Assembly: GCF_001942255.1 (NCBI RefSeq)
Contig: NZ_MKKC01000082.1
Location: forward strand, 1-54,803
From: Nocardiopsis sp. CNR-923
GTDB taxonomy: Bacteria; Actinomycetota; Actinomycetes; Streptosporangiales; Streptosporangiaceae
Reading direction: 5' to 3'
Length of the DNA stretch: 54,803 bases
Position 1 is the first letter of the stretch. Each line of letters starts with the position of its first letter. The position numbers and the translations under genes are program-made. Shown piece after piece: positions 18,065 through 25,008 of this stretch. Below the pieces are notes generated by a model. The model did no database searches. It saw only the letters and a program-made list of their open reading frames with translations, and was not told the origin of the DNA.

Positions 18065-19736
18065 GGAACACCACCACCTTCCGGGAGGTCGGCGCCTTAC
18101 GGCGGCGGGACTCGGGCAGGGCGAGGTACTCGGTGCGAGCCAGACGCGCGATCACCGCGGTGACGGCGGCGTCCACCTTCGCCGAGGAGTGCCGGGACGA
18201 CTTGCCGATGCCGGTGCCGTAGTTGTTCGGCCACCTGCGGGCGTTGACCATGTGCCGGTGCAACCGGGGGTCGCCGTCGTGAGTGACGTCGCCGTTGACG
18301 ATGGCGTCGTGCAGCGACATCGCCGCGTCAGTGAACCGGCGCAGCACCGCCGGGTGCGCGCGGCCGTCCTGGGTCGACCTCATGTCGAACCGGACTGGGT
18401 TCTTGGGGTGGGCGCGCATGCACACCCGGTCGCCGTACCGTTCGCCCCACAGGTCGACGTAGGACAGCAGCGGCCCCGGCTCGGCGTAGAACGCCACGAT
18501 GTCGAACCGCTCGAACGCCTGGGCCACGCGCGCATCGAGCTCGCGCCGGGGCACCTCCCAATGCTCTGCCTCATCGGGGTCGAGAGGCGGCTCCCATACG
18601 TCCCACGTGAACAGGTGCCCGTCCGAGACGCGGCAAAGGATGATCGCGGTGGCGTCGCGGGACTTGGACAAGTCCGCGGCCAGGGCGACCTGTTCGCCGT
18701 CGGCCAGCTCCACACTCGGGTCGGCGCACGCCGACCACTGCGCGGCCTTGAGCCACGCGTCCTTCGCCTCGGTCGGCCGGTTGAGGTACTTGCGTTCGGA
18801 GTCATCCGGTGAGCTGGTGCCCTGCCAGATGCGGTTGGCGATGAACCGTCGGTCCACCCACCAGCAGTCGCCGTACACCCAGTCCAGCGCCCGCATGAGC
18901 GAGGCCTCGTCGGCCATGTCGGTGTCCGGCGGGGCGACGCGCGCGTCATAGAGGATCCGGTCCTCCGCGCGGGTGCGCCCCTCCTCCTGGAGCAGCCACG
19001 CGTTGTACGAGGCCTCCGCCACCGAGCCCTTCTCGGGCTTCCACGCGTTGCAGGTCTCCAGCATGCGGCTGCCGGACTTGGCGAGGTTGTCGGCCAACGT
19101 GGCAGCGAACTCGGGGCCGCCGTTGCCCGGTAGCCAGTGCTCGGTCTCGTCCGCGACGATGCACGACGCCTCACCGCCCTCGGCCGCAGCCGACGACGAC
19201 GTCATGACCGCGAGCTGCCCCTCGGGCTGGCGGTAGTACTGGGTCTTGCCCGGGTCCAGGCCGAAGTCCGCGACGATCCGCGACCCCTTCGGCGCCAGCG
19301 CCCGCACCATCCGCATCGTGTTTTCCGTCTGGCTCTCAGCCGTCGCGGCGATCTGCACCAGCGGCATCTGTACCGGCTTGCCCACGCACCCGCCCGGCAC
19401 CTGCGGGTCGAAGTCGGCCAGCCGCACCGGAGCGGTCAGCTCGGCCAGCGCCAGGAGCGCGGCGAAGGGGCTCTTGCCGGAGCCCTTGGCCAGGCGGCGC
19501 ACGCCGTGCGTGTACAGCCACCGGCCGGACTCGTCGAGGGCGTACCACCACAAGATGAACCGCACCTGCGAGTCCACGAACTCCCACCGGCGCCCCGCGT
19601 GCGGGCCGTTCGGCTGCTTGAGGTACTTGACCGCCCAGCGGATGACCTCCCACCCGAGCGTCAGCTCGGGCAGACCCTCGGGCATCGTCACCAGGCGGTC
19701 AGCGGGGTTATCCCGAAAGCCTGTCCTTCCACCCAT
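18018..19736 (-). CDS. terL: Terminase large subunit
   Basis: DNA packaging motor with ATPase and nuclease domains. 572 residues. Walker A is RLAKGSGKSPFAA at ~85-97 and Walker B is ASCIVADETEHW at ~190. The coupling motif region follows in LETCNAWKPEKGS. The RNase-H-like nuclease domain begins at ALAADLSKSRDATAIIL (first acidic residue) and continues with DIVAFYAEPGPLLSYVD and VDAAVTAVIARL near the end. The last 25 residues are arginine-rich and run over the portal start, so the natural end could be slightly earlier. Confidence 0.93.
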   Translation of the reverse strand: MGGRTGFRDNPADRLVTMPEGLPELTLGWEVIRWAVKYLKQPNGPHAGRRWEFVDSQVRFILWWYALDESGRWLYTHGVRRLAKGSGKSPFAALLALAELTAPVRLADFDPQVPGGCVGKPVQMPLVQIAATAESQTENTMRMVRALAPKGSRIVADFGLDPGKTQYYRQPEGQLAVMTSSSAAAEGGEASCIVADETEHWLPGNGGPEFAATLADNLAKSGSRMLETCNAWKPEKGSVAEASYNAWLLQEEGRTRAEDRILYDARVAPPDTDMADEASLMRALDWVYGDCWWVDRRFIANRIWQGTSSPDDSERKYLNRPTEAKDAWLKAAQWSACADPSVELADGEQVALAADLSKSRDATAIILCRVSDGHLFTWDVWEPPLDPDEAEHWEVPRRELDARVAQAFERFDIVAFYAEPGPLLSYVDLWGERYGDRVCMRAHPKNPVRFDMRSTQDGRAHPAVLRRFTDAAMSLHDAIVNGDVTHDGDPRLHRHMVNARRWPNNYGTGIGKSSRHSSAKVDAAVTAVIARLARTEYLALPESRRRKAPTSRKVVVFRGRGGRARAARARRR

Positions 19737-20196
19737 TGATCGCCACCACCGCCGCTTCCTCGTCCTCGTCGACAGCGGTGGTGCGGGTCAACTCGGCGCG
19801 TGCCCGGCGCCGGTCTCCCTCGGTGACCAGCAGCGCAGACATGGCCTTGAGGTAGGCGGCCAGCGACGCACCCTTGAGCGGGATCGTGTCGCGCACGACC
19901 TCGCCGTCGTCGGTGACACCGACGACCTGGGGGGACAGGTCACGCGAGATCGACTCGGCGATCAGGTACGCCGTCGCCCAGTCGGACGCCTCGTACCAGT
20001 GCCGTTGCCCGGACTCAGCGAGCGACTCGTACCACTGGCGGGCGATCGGGTGCCACGACTCATCCGCCGACGGGGCCGGCGGGGGTTCGGTGCTCGCCGC
20101 GGGTGCCGTGGTGACCTCTCCGCCACCGTCGTTGTCGGGCTTGTTGCGGCGGCGGCGCTGGTGGCTGCGCTTGGGGACGGGTCCGCGTTCTCCCAC
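19708..20196 (-). CDS. terS: Terminase small subunit
   Basis: 162 residues, GERGPVPKRSHQRRRRNK at the N-terminus, which is the characteristic start of the actinophage small terminase. ATP-independent DNA recognition is expected through the C-terminal helices (HPIARQWYESLAESGQRHWY, YLIAESISRDLSPQ, AYLKAMSALLVTEGDRRRAR). I chose GTG at 20196 because GAGGAGG lies 8 bases upstream; an earlier GTG at 20205 abuts that site. Overlaps the large subunit by 29 bases. Confidence 0.85.
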   Translation of the reverse strand: MGERGPVPKRSHQRRRRNKPDNDGGGEVTTAPAASTEPPPAPSADESWHPIARQWYESLAESGQRHWYEASDWATAYLIAESISRDLSPQVVGVTDDGEVVRDTIPLKGASLAAYLKAMSALLVTEGDRRRARAELTRTTAVDEDEEAAVVAINGWKDRLSG

Positions 20197-20215
20197 GAGG
20201 ATCACCTCCTCGTGG

Positions 20216-20815
20216 TCACGTCAGCGAGTCGATCACCTCGGTCAGGTCGGCGAGTTGGAGCGGCGCCGACCGCCACCGCTCGCCGAGCGCGATGTACCGG
20301 CCCGTCCCGTACACCTCGACCGCCGAGCCGTCATCCCGGCGGATCCGGCGGCCGCGCGGCATCTCACCGCGGCCCCAGATGTGCAGCCCACTCCCGGACG
20401 CCGACCGCTCGACGAACGTCGACGGACACCGGTCGAGGATGCGCTGCGCCCAGTCGGACACGCGGTCACCCCACAGGCAGTGATCGAGGTCGATGCACAC
20501 CACCCCGTCGCCCTGGCGGAGCACGTACCCGAGCCCCACGCCGTGCCGTGAAGCGACCGCGTCGGCGTAGGTGCCCCACGTGCCGGGAGCTGTCGACGAC
20601 GCGCGGCGGCCCGACTTCACCATCAGCGGGACCTTGTCCTCGTCGCGTCGCACCCACCGGCGGCGCTCGCGCAGCTCGGCGGGGATGGCGTGGCGCGCGC
20701 GGTGCGCGGCGACCCGACACCGGCCAGAGCAGTACTTCGGGATGCGGCCGCCGCGGGCGTCCGCGACCAGTTCGTCGCACCCGTCCCGCTCGCACACCCG
20801 CCGCGCCGTCTTCAC
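20216..20815 (-). CDS. Prim-Pol-like (archaeo-eukaryotic primase fold) DNA primase with N-terminal zinc finger
   Basis: 199 residues. N-terminal CERDGCDELV and YCSGRC give four cysteines of a small zinc finger. A bifunctional primase/polymerase-like core follows: KVPLMVKSGRRASST, GVGLGYVLRQGDGVVCIDLD (catalytic acidic DxD-like pair), TFVERSASGSGLHIWGRG (SGxGxH), VEVYGTGRYIALG. The core is short and lacks a helicase, so it would act as a stand-alone primer-making module. It sits beside the terminase genes, not with the helicase at 26-28 kb. Likely first gene of the packaging operon. Confidence 0.78.
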   Translation of the reverse strand: MKTARRVCERDGCDELVADARGGRIPKYCSGRCRVAAHRARHAIPAELRERRRWVRRDEDKVPLMVKSGRRASSTAPGTWGTYADAVASRHGVGLGYVLRQGDGVVCIDLDHCLWGDRVSDWAQRILDRCPSTFVERSASGSGLHIWGRGEMPRGRRIRRDDGSAVEVYGTGRYIALGERWRSAPLQLADLTEVIDSLT

Positions 20816-21024
20816 TATGCGTGCAGTCTACACGAGCGCGTGTAACGAAAGATAGTCCTCTACCTGCATATATGTGAGAACCGCCCAGCCAGGGGCGATT
20901 ACAGAGCGGGGTATCCGCTGGTCTGTCCGAACGTGGAAACCCGTACATACCGGCAGCGGCTATGACAAGGCGGTCAGGAACCGCCACGGGGGGAGGGATC
21001 CCCCCGTGGGTCGGTCACTTTCAG
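20816..21024. promoter_or_regulatory. Intergenic region with 16-bp palindrome upstream of prim-pol/packaging genes
   Basis: TACACGAGCGCGTGTA at 20829-20844 is a six-base inverted repeat around AGCG, just upstream of the prim-pol start. The flanks are AT-richer than elsewhere (catatatgtgag, gatagtcc), as expected for a promoter. I cannot pick -35/-10 boxes with confidence. An operator for a phage regulator is a reasonable guess. The rest, up to the HNH stop at 21025, shows no gene. Confidence 0.4.
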
Positions 21025-21330
21025 TCACAGCAAGCCAGGATGCGGCGGCTTCGGGCGGTAGCGTGAAGGACGCTTCGCCCATCGCGCGCGCCCACCTTCA
21101 CCGCTGCTCTTGCGTCGGTGGTGCGTTCGGCACAGGGACTGGAGGTTCTCGTCCCGGTGGTCGTCGCGGCCGTCGATGTGGTCGACGTCGGTCGCCGGGC
21201 GTCCGCAGATTCCATCGCCGACGCGCCAATGACAGCGGTGGTTGTCGCGGTTGAGGATGCGGGGGCGGATGGCCCGGTCCCAGTCTGGGGGGAGGGTTGC
21301 GCGGCGGGTGGAGTTCTGCCAGCCGGGCAT
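21025..21330 (-). CDS. HNH endonuclease
   Basis: 101 residues from ATG at 21330 (GAGAGGTG upstream). The HNH motif is complete: first cysteine NRDNHRCHWRVGDGICG, then TDVDHIDGRDDHRDENLQ, then SLCRTHHRRKS. HNH proteins beside terminase genes stimulate cos-type DNA cleavage during packaging in many siphophages, and this gene lies just upstream of the prim-pol and terminase genes. The open frame upstream of 21330 encodes only a Pro/Thr-rich shadow. Confidence 0.9.
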   Translation of the reverse strand: MPGWQNSTRRATLPPDWDRAIRPRILNRDNHRCHWRVGDGICGRPATDVDHIDGRDDHRDENLQSLCRTHHRRKSSGEGGRARWAKRPSRYRPKPPHPGLL

Positions 21331-21449
21331 GACGCGCACCTCTCGGGCGGGGTTGGCGGGGTGGCCGGATGCGGCCAGGTGTTCAGGGCGCGTTGGGGTG
21401 GGTCCTACCGTGGCAGGGACACCCCCTCCTCTGCGCTCTGGAGCGTGCC

Positions 21450-21707
21450 GTGTATCAGGACCCTCGGTATCCACAGCGGCCCCCGCAGCAGTACCCGTCG
21501 CCGATGCCCTACCAGCCTCCGGCACAGCCGTCTCCTCGGATGGTGAAGTCGGTGGAGAGGCGGCGTGGGTTGGGCGGGCTGGCCAACTCGACTCACCTGC
21601 TCCTGACGCTGTGCACGTGCGGCCTGTGGCTGTTCGTCTGGATCCCGTGGTGGCTGTTCCGCGTGATCGTCCCGCGCAGGAAGGTCACGAAGCACTACTA
21701 CCGGTGA
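21450..21707 (+). CDS. Small membrane protein with proline-rich N-terminus, 85 aa
   Basis: Reads rightwards, opposite to its neighbours. GTG at 21450 follows GGAG. Residues 1-32 are Pro/Gln/Tyr-rich (YQDPRYPQRPPQQYPSP). A basic stretch (RMVKSVERRRG) is followed by one strongly hydrophobic segment of ~25 residues (THLLLTLCTCGLWLFVWIPW) and a basic tail. The type resembles small membrane proteins of actinobacteria and their phages. It may be expressed in the lysogen, since it lies outside the leftward operons; function unknown. Confidence 0.65.
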   Translation: MYQDPRYPQRPPQQYPSPMPYQPPAQPSPRMVKSVERRRGLGGLANSTHLLLTLCTCGLWLFVWIPWWLFRVIVPRRKVTKHYYR

Positions 21708-21711
21708 GGGT

Positions 21712-21759
21712 GTGCCCGCCCTCGACACCGGACCCCCCGACCTAGTGGAGGGCGGGCAC
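21712..21759. terminator. Hairpin between the converging small membrane gene and the methyltransferase
   Basis: Perfect 12-bp inverted repeat GTGCCCGCCCTC / GAGGGCGGGCAC with a 24-base loop, directly after the rightward gene and before the end of the leftward methyltransferase gene. It would serve both directions; no T-run is present. Confidence 0.65.
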
Positions 21760-21773
21760 GTGTGAGGGCCGGA

Positions 21774-22685
21774 CTACGGGTCCGGCCAGTCCAGTAGGTC
21801 AGCGACCGCAGCGGCGGCTTGCTGGGGCACGACACCGTTGCCCAGGGCGTGCCGTTGGGCGGCGTGGGACAGGCCCGGTACGCCGGTCACCCAGGCGTCG
21901 GAAAGGCCCATCATCCACTCCATGAACCGCGCCGAGATGCGCGGCCCACGGGGTCCGATGTCGGCGGGGAACGGGGCCGGACGTCCGGTCACGTGCTCCC
22001 AGCGTCGGATGGCGGGCGCGAACCGTCCCCAAGCGGAGGTATCAAGCCGTCGCGGACCGCTTGGTCGATGATCTCGCGGACCTGGTGGCAGGGCTTGACC
22101 TGCAGGCCACGTGCGCGGCGTTCCGACTCGGGGGGTCCCCATCCCTCGTCTAACGCGCAGGGCGTCGCGAGCAACGATGAAGACGCGGGCACGTTGGTGG
22201 GGCGCGCCAACGTCGGAGGCGCGCAGAATCCGCCATCGTGCCAGAAACCGTGCGCTGGCCAGGCCTTAAACGACGCGTCGCATTGCTTCGCCGTCGCTGG
22301 CGCGGAGGAGGCCTCGGACGTTCTCGAACACGAGCAGTCGGGGTCGCTGCTGCATCTGCTGGATTCCGGAGAGGATGTCATCGAACAACCACCGTTCGTC
22401 GGCGACGCCTCGGCGTGGTCCTGCGAGTGAGACCGGCTGGCAGGGGAATCCGGCGGTGAGGATGTCCACCGGCGGTACCGCTTCCCAGCGGATCGTGTGC
22501 AGGTCACCGAGGTTGGGCGTGTCGGGCCAGTTGTGGGCGAGGATCTTCGATGGTCCGGGCGCGGGGTCTGCGACCCATGCGCGTCGGGCACCGAGGATCG
22601 TTTCGACGGCCAGGTCGAGGCCGCCGTAGCCGGTACACAGGCTTCCGAGGCGCGGTGGTGGTTGGGGTGGTGGTTGGTCAGGCAC
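21774..22685 (-). pseudogene. DNA (cytosine-5) methyltransferase interrupted by an in-frame TAA
   Basis: All key C5-methyltransferase motifs are present in one frame: motif I LGSLCTGYGGLDLAVE, motif IV FPCQPVSLAG (catalytic Cys), motif VI LLVFENVRGLL, motif VIII GAPHQRARVFIVA, and motif X ALGNGVVPQQA. The frame is broken between motifs VI and VIII by TAA at 22266-22268. Upstream and downstream are in the same frame, so this is a nonsense codon and not an indel. Total would be 303 codons, and the target-recognition part is short. As written, a 139-residue N-terminal piece would be made. If real, the lysogen's methylation by this enzyme is lost; a base-calling error is also possible. GTG at 22685 follows AGGGGG. 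Confidence 0.8.
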
Positions 22686-22801
22686 GGTGTGCCCCCTGGT
22701 GTCACTCGGCGCGGGGAGCGCGGGGAGTGCGAGGGGTCGGGGCCGCGTTCTCCCCCTGGTGTGAGGCGGCCCGGTGTGCGCGTGCAGGGTCAGTGCATGA
22801 G

Positions 22802-22828
22802 AAAACCCGGGGCCTGTTGGCTCCGGGC
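22802..22828 (-). terminator. Rho-independent terminator upstream of the methyltransferase
   Basis: Minus strand reads CCCGGAGCC-AACA-GGCCCCGGG followed by TTTTCT. It separates the paralog cassettes from the methyltransferase gene. The region 22686-22945 shows no gene: it holds this terminator, the cassette A terminator and about 110 bases of methyltransferase leader with two similar CCCCTGGTGT stretches. Confidence 0.75.
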
Positions 22829-22912
22829 TGCGTGTGGGTACACGTGTTCTGTTGCGGCATCAGTGTGACACGGTGTCGACCTACTACGCAACGTAGGGGT
22901 GGAAACAGAGAG

Positions 22913-22939
22913 CCGCCCCCGGCTGGATGCCGGGGGCGG
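22913..22939 (-). terminator. Cassette A terminator
   Basis: Stem CCGCCCCCGGC / GCCGGGGGCGG with a 5-base loop, seven bases beyond the paralog A stop. The same stem design closes cassettes B and C. Confidence 0.7.
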
Positions 22940-22945
22940 TGGGTG

Positions 22946-23338
22946 TTACTGGCGGAGTTGGTGTTCAGCCAGGATGAGCGATGCTGTCGCGTTCCTGGTG
23001 AGTACCTGGGTGGCGATCACTCGCCACTCTTCCACCTTGTTGGCGTCGTTCTCCTGGTCGGACTGCAGGAACATGAGCTGCTCCTCGATGAGGACGAGTT
23101 CGCTCACACTCTGCATGAGGTGGGCCCGTGCCTTGTCGGTGATGGCCGACCGGATCGGGTCCTGTCCCATCAGGATCAGAGTCCGCTTGAGCGTGTCCAC
23201 CATGGTGGTGTACGTCTCGGGGTCTGTGACCTGGGGGAGTTCGATCGGGAGCGGGAGTGCGCGGAGGATGTCCGCGAGCCTCTCGATTGCTGCCATCCAA
23301 GAGCGGAAGATCTCCGCGATGGCGTGATCGTTGTTCAC
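22946..23338 (-). CDS. Unknown paralog A of a three-gene family, 130 aa
   Basis: Not recognised. All-helical pattern: IFRSWMAAIERLADILRAL, then LPQVTDPETYTTMVDTLKR, LILMGQDPIRSAITDKAR, LVLIEEQLMFLQSDQEND, KVEEWRVIATQVL, SLILAEHQLRQ. The same skeleton (VTLPxVxDPE, RTLxLL, EEW, LAxEQL) recurs in the genes at 24029 and 24593. I use GTG at 23338 (VNNDHAIAE) because AGAGAGG lies upstream. The open frame extends to 23389, but that extension is the repeated leader DNA, which also gives the same false N-terminus for paralog C. Own promoter (23407-23436) and own terminator. No membrane segment or catalytic motif is seen. Confidence 0.7.
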   Translation of the reverse strand: MNNDHAIAEIFRSWMAAIERLADILRALPLPIELPQVTDPETYTTMVDTLKRTLILMGQDPIRSAITDKARAHLMQSVSELVLIEEQLMFLQSDQENDANKVEEWRVIATQVLTRNATASLILAEHQLRQ

Positions 23339-23436
23339 GATCTGCCTCTCTGTGGTGTTTTCAATCAACCTGTCGTTCGGGGGCGCCAACCCCCGGCGAC
23401 ATCTCTATTGAACCACATAAGTACTCTGCTATGCAA
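23339..23436 (-). promoter_or_regulatory. Cassette A promoter and leader (repeat copy 1)
   Basis: Minus strand: TTGCAT (23431-23436), 18-base spacer, TTCAAT (23407-23412). Then a ~60-base leader with a hairpin CGGGGG-TTGGCG-CCCCCG flanked by GTCG/CGAC, then the 22-base element TGATTGAAAACACCACAGAG.. (23346-23367) ending in the ribosome site. Over about 85 bases this copy differs from copy C at one leader base plus the -35 surroundings. Confidence 0.65.
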
Positions 23437-23451
23437 CGCCAAGAGGGATTG

Positions 23452-23880
23452 CTACGGCTTCTTCCGCAGTCGGATCTTCCGCCCGTAGTAGAGGTCGTCC
23501 ACCTGCTGACGAGTCCAGGTCCGCGTTCCGGCCGCGTCCGTCTCGTCATGGCCTTTCAGTGCTCCGCGTGATGCGTCGGAGCGGATCACGCTGTAGTCGA
23601 TGCCCGTGTAGTCGGCGATCTCCTTCATCGTGAGCCGCCGGTCGGCGGGGATGCCGGACTCCTCGGGAGGGAGCCACACCCACTCGCGGACCAGGTCGTG
23701 CACGTCGCCGGCGTCGTAGACGGGCGTGAGGCCCCGGTAGCCGGTGTGCCCGACCACGCACACGCGCTCGCGCCATTCGGGGGTGAGTACCCAGGTGTTG
23801 GCGACGACGCCGCGGGAGCGGCGGTACTTCTCGGCGATCTCGGGAACGGTGATGCCGGGGCGGTCGGTTTCGTTTACCAT
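23452..23880 (-). CDS. Putative DNA-binding protein with two helix-turn-helix-like segments
   Basis: 142 residues. First HTH-like part: ITVPEIAEKYRRSRGVVANT. Second: LTMKEIADYTGIDYSVIRSD followed by a short wing with WTRQQVDDLYYGRKIRLRKK. Between them lies a linker with VGHTGYRGLTPVYDAGDVHDLV, where YDAGDVHDL resembles the recognition tail of MerR/excisionase-type helices. ATG at 23880 follows AGAGAGG within the repeated start element (23890-23911), so it shares translation signals with the three paralogs but has no obvious copy of their promoter. It may regulate the region or act as a recombination accessory; unproven. Confidence 0.65.
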   Translation of the reverse strand: MVNETDRPGITVPEIAEKYRRSRGVVANTWVLTPEWRERVCVVGHTGYRGLTPVYDAGDVHDLVREWVWLPPEESGIPADRRLTMKEIADYTGIDYSVIRSDASRGALKGHDETDAAGTRTWTRQQVDDLYYGRKIRLRKKP

Positions 23881-23995
23881 CGGTGGTGCCTCTCTGAGGT
23901 GTTTTCGATCAGCGGACGGCGGGTTTGCCACTTTGGGTCCTTCGGGGCCAGGCCCGTCGTCCGTTTCGCTGTTTGGGTGGCGGTGAGAGTGAGGT

Positions 23996-24022
23996 GCCGC
24001 CCCGGCTGGTTGCCGGGGCGGC
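23996..24022 (-). terminator. Cassette B terminator
   Basis: Stem GCCGCCCCGGC / GCCGGGGCGGC, loop TGGTT as read on the plus strand, six bases beyond the stop of paralog B. Nearly identical to the cassette C terminator (loop TGGCT) and to that of A (loop TGGAT). Confidence 0.7.
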
Positions 24023-24028
24023 GTGCGA

Positions 24029-24420
24029 CTAGTCGTTCAACTGCTCCTGTGCCAGGTACAGGAAGGTGGTCGCCGAGGCGATCATGTCGCGGAGCGCCGG
24101 AAGCCTCCAGGCTCCAGCTTCTCCGTCTCCTCTTCCGTGGTCAGCTGGGCCAGGAACTGCATCTGTTCGTCAGCGAACAGGTACAGGCCCAACCCTTGGC
24201 GGATCAGGTCAATCACTTCCTCCGACACCATGCTGGCCAGCGGCTCGTCCTCCAGCAGCGTGTAGCAGCGGGCGAACGCGTCGCGCAGGATCGGCATGGT
24301 CTCTGGGGTGACCTCCTGGGGGAGGGTTACCGGCCAGATCTGGCCGAGGATCATCCGGGCGACGGTGAGGGCGTGCAGGGTGCGGAAGTGAAGGTCCGCG
24401 AATTCACGGTCGAAGTCCAC
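24029..24420 (-). CDS. Unknown paralog B of the three-gene family; frameshifted
   Basis: 130 residues after one base is restored. GTG at 24420 (VDFDREFADLHFR) follows GAGAGTGAG. Family skeleton: ARMILGQIWPVTLPQEVTPE, MPILRDAFARCYTLLEDEPL, EEVIDLIRQGLGLYLFADEQ, then EKLEAWRLPALRDMIAS and TTFLYLAQEQLND. The as-written frame ends at 24082 in GGFRRSAT. The paralog-matching end (LPALRDMIASATT...) is in the next frame to a stop at 24029, so one base is lost near 24103. Own promoter, leader hairpin and terminator. Confidence 0.68.
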
Positions 24421-24521
24421 GACTCGTCTCACTCTCTGTGGTGTTTTCAATCAGCGTCCGGGTGGGGTGCCAACCCCTCCCCGGTGTCTCTATTAAACCA
24501 CAGCACTGCTCTGTTAAGCAA
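24421..24521 (-). promoter_or_regulatory. Cassette B promoter and leader (repeat copy 2, diverged)
   Basis: Minus strand: TTGCTT (24516-24521), 18-base spacer, TTTAAT (24492-24497), with the shared TGTGGTTYAATAGAGA context. Leader hairpin GGGG-TTGGCA-CCCC is conserved in place and loop (TTGGCR) but not in stem sequence. The start element is at 24432-24453. Confidence 0.65.
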
Positions 24522-24554
24522 CACTTCTGGTGGGTGGTAGCCCAACACAGAGAA

Positions 24555-24581
24555 GCCGCCCCGGCTGGCTGCCGGGGCGGC
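24555..24581 (-). terminator. Cassette C terminator
   Basis: Stem GCCGCCCCGGC / GCCGGGGCGGC, 11 bases beyond the stop of paralog C. Together with the B promoter it isolates the two cassettes. Confidence 0.7.
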
Positions 24582-24592
24582 TGGTGTGTGAG

Positions 24593-25008
24593 CTAGTCGT
24601 CCATGGCCTGTCCGCCCAGGTCCTCGCGGGCGAGGTGAAGGCTGATGTCCGCGTCTTGAGCAACAGCTCAACGGCCCGGAACTGCCACTCCTCCAACTTG
24701 TCGCCATCCCCGTCCACCACGACTTCGACCATGGTGGAGAGGTACTGGTTGATCACCAGCGCCTTGGCCAACCCCTGCTGGAGGATCTCGTTGGCCTGGT
24801 CGGGCACCAGGCTCACAAGGGGCTCTTCGTCCAAGAGGAGCAGGGTGCGGCTGACGGCGTCCCAGATCACCGGGAGGGATTCTGGGTCGCGAACCTCGGG
24901 GAGGGTCACGGCCGCGACGTCCGCGAGGACCTCGCGGGCCAGGGCCGCCACGTGGAGCAGGCGGAGGATCATGTTGGACAGGCGAACCCGTCGGTCGTCG
25001 TTGTTCAC
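24593..25008 (-). CDS. Unknown paralog C of the three-gene family; frameshifted
   Basis: 138 residues after one base is restored. GTG at 25008 (VNNDDRRVRLSNMILRL). Family skeleton: REVLADVAAVTLPEVRDPES, AVSRTLLLLDEEPLVSLVPD, NEILQQGLAKALVINQYLS, then KLEEWQFRAVELLLK followed in the next frame by ADISLHLAREDLGGQAMDD to a stop at 24593. One base is lost near 24655. The as-written frame would run on through the terminator to 24514, which supports the correction. Its leader is almost identical to that of paralog A although the proteins are much diverged. Confidence 0.68.

Noticed and set aside
21712..21759. Riboswitch or structured RNA
   Set aside because: A simple 12-bp stem with an unstructured loop between converging genes is explained as a terminator.
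22142..22266. Frameshift as the lesion in the methyltransferase
   Set aside because: Sequence on both sides of TAA is in the same frame, so it is a nonsense codon.
23386..23420. Upstream start MAPPNDRLIENTTE for paralogs A and C
   Set aside because: The shared N-terminus comes from the duplicated leader; promoter -10, hairpin and ribosome site lie within or overlap it, and paralog B lacks it.
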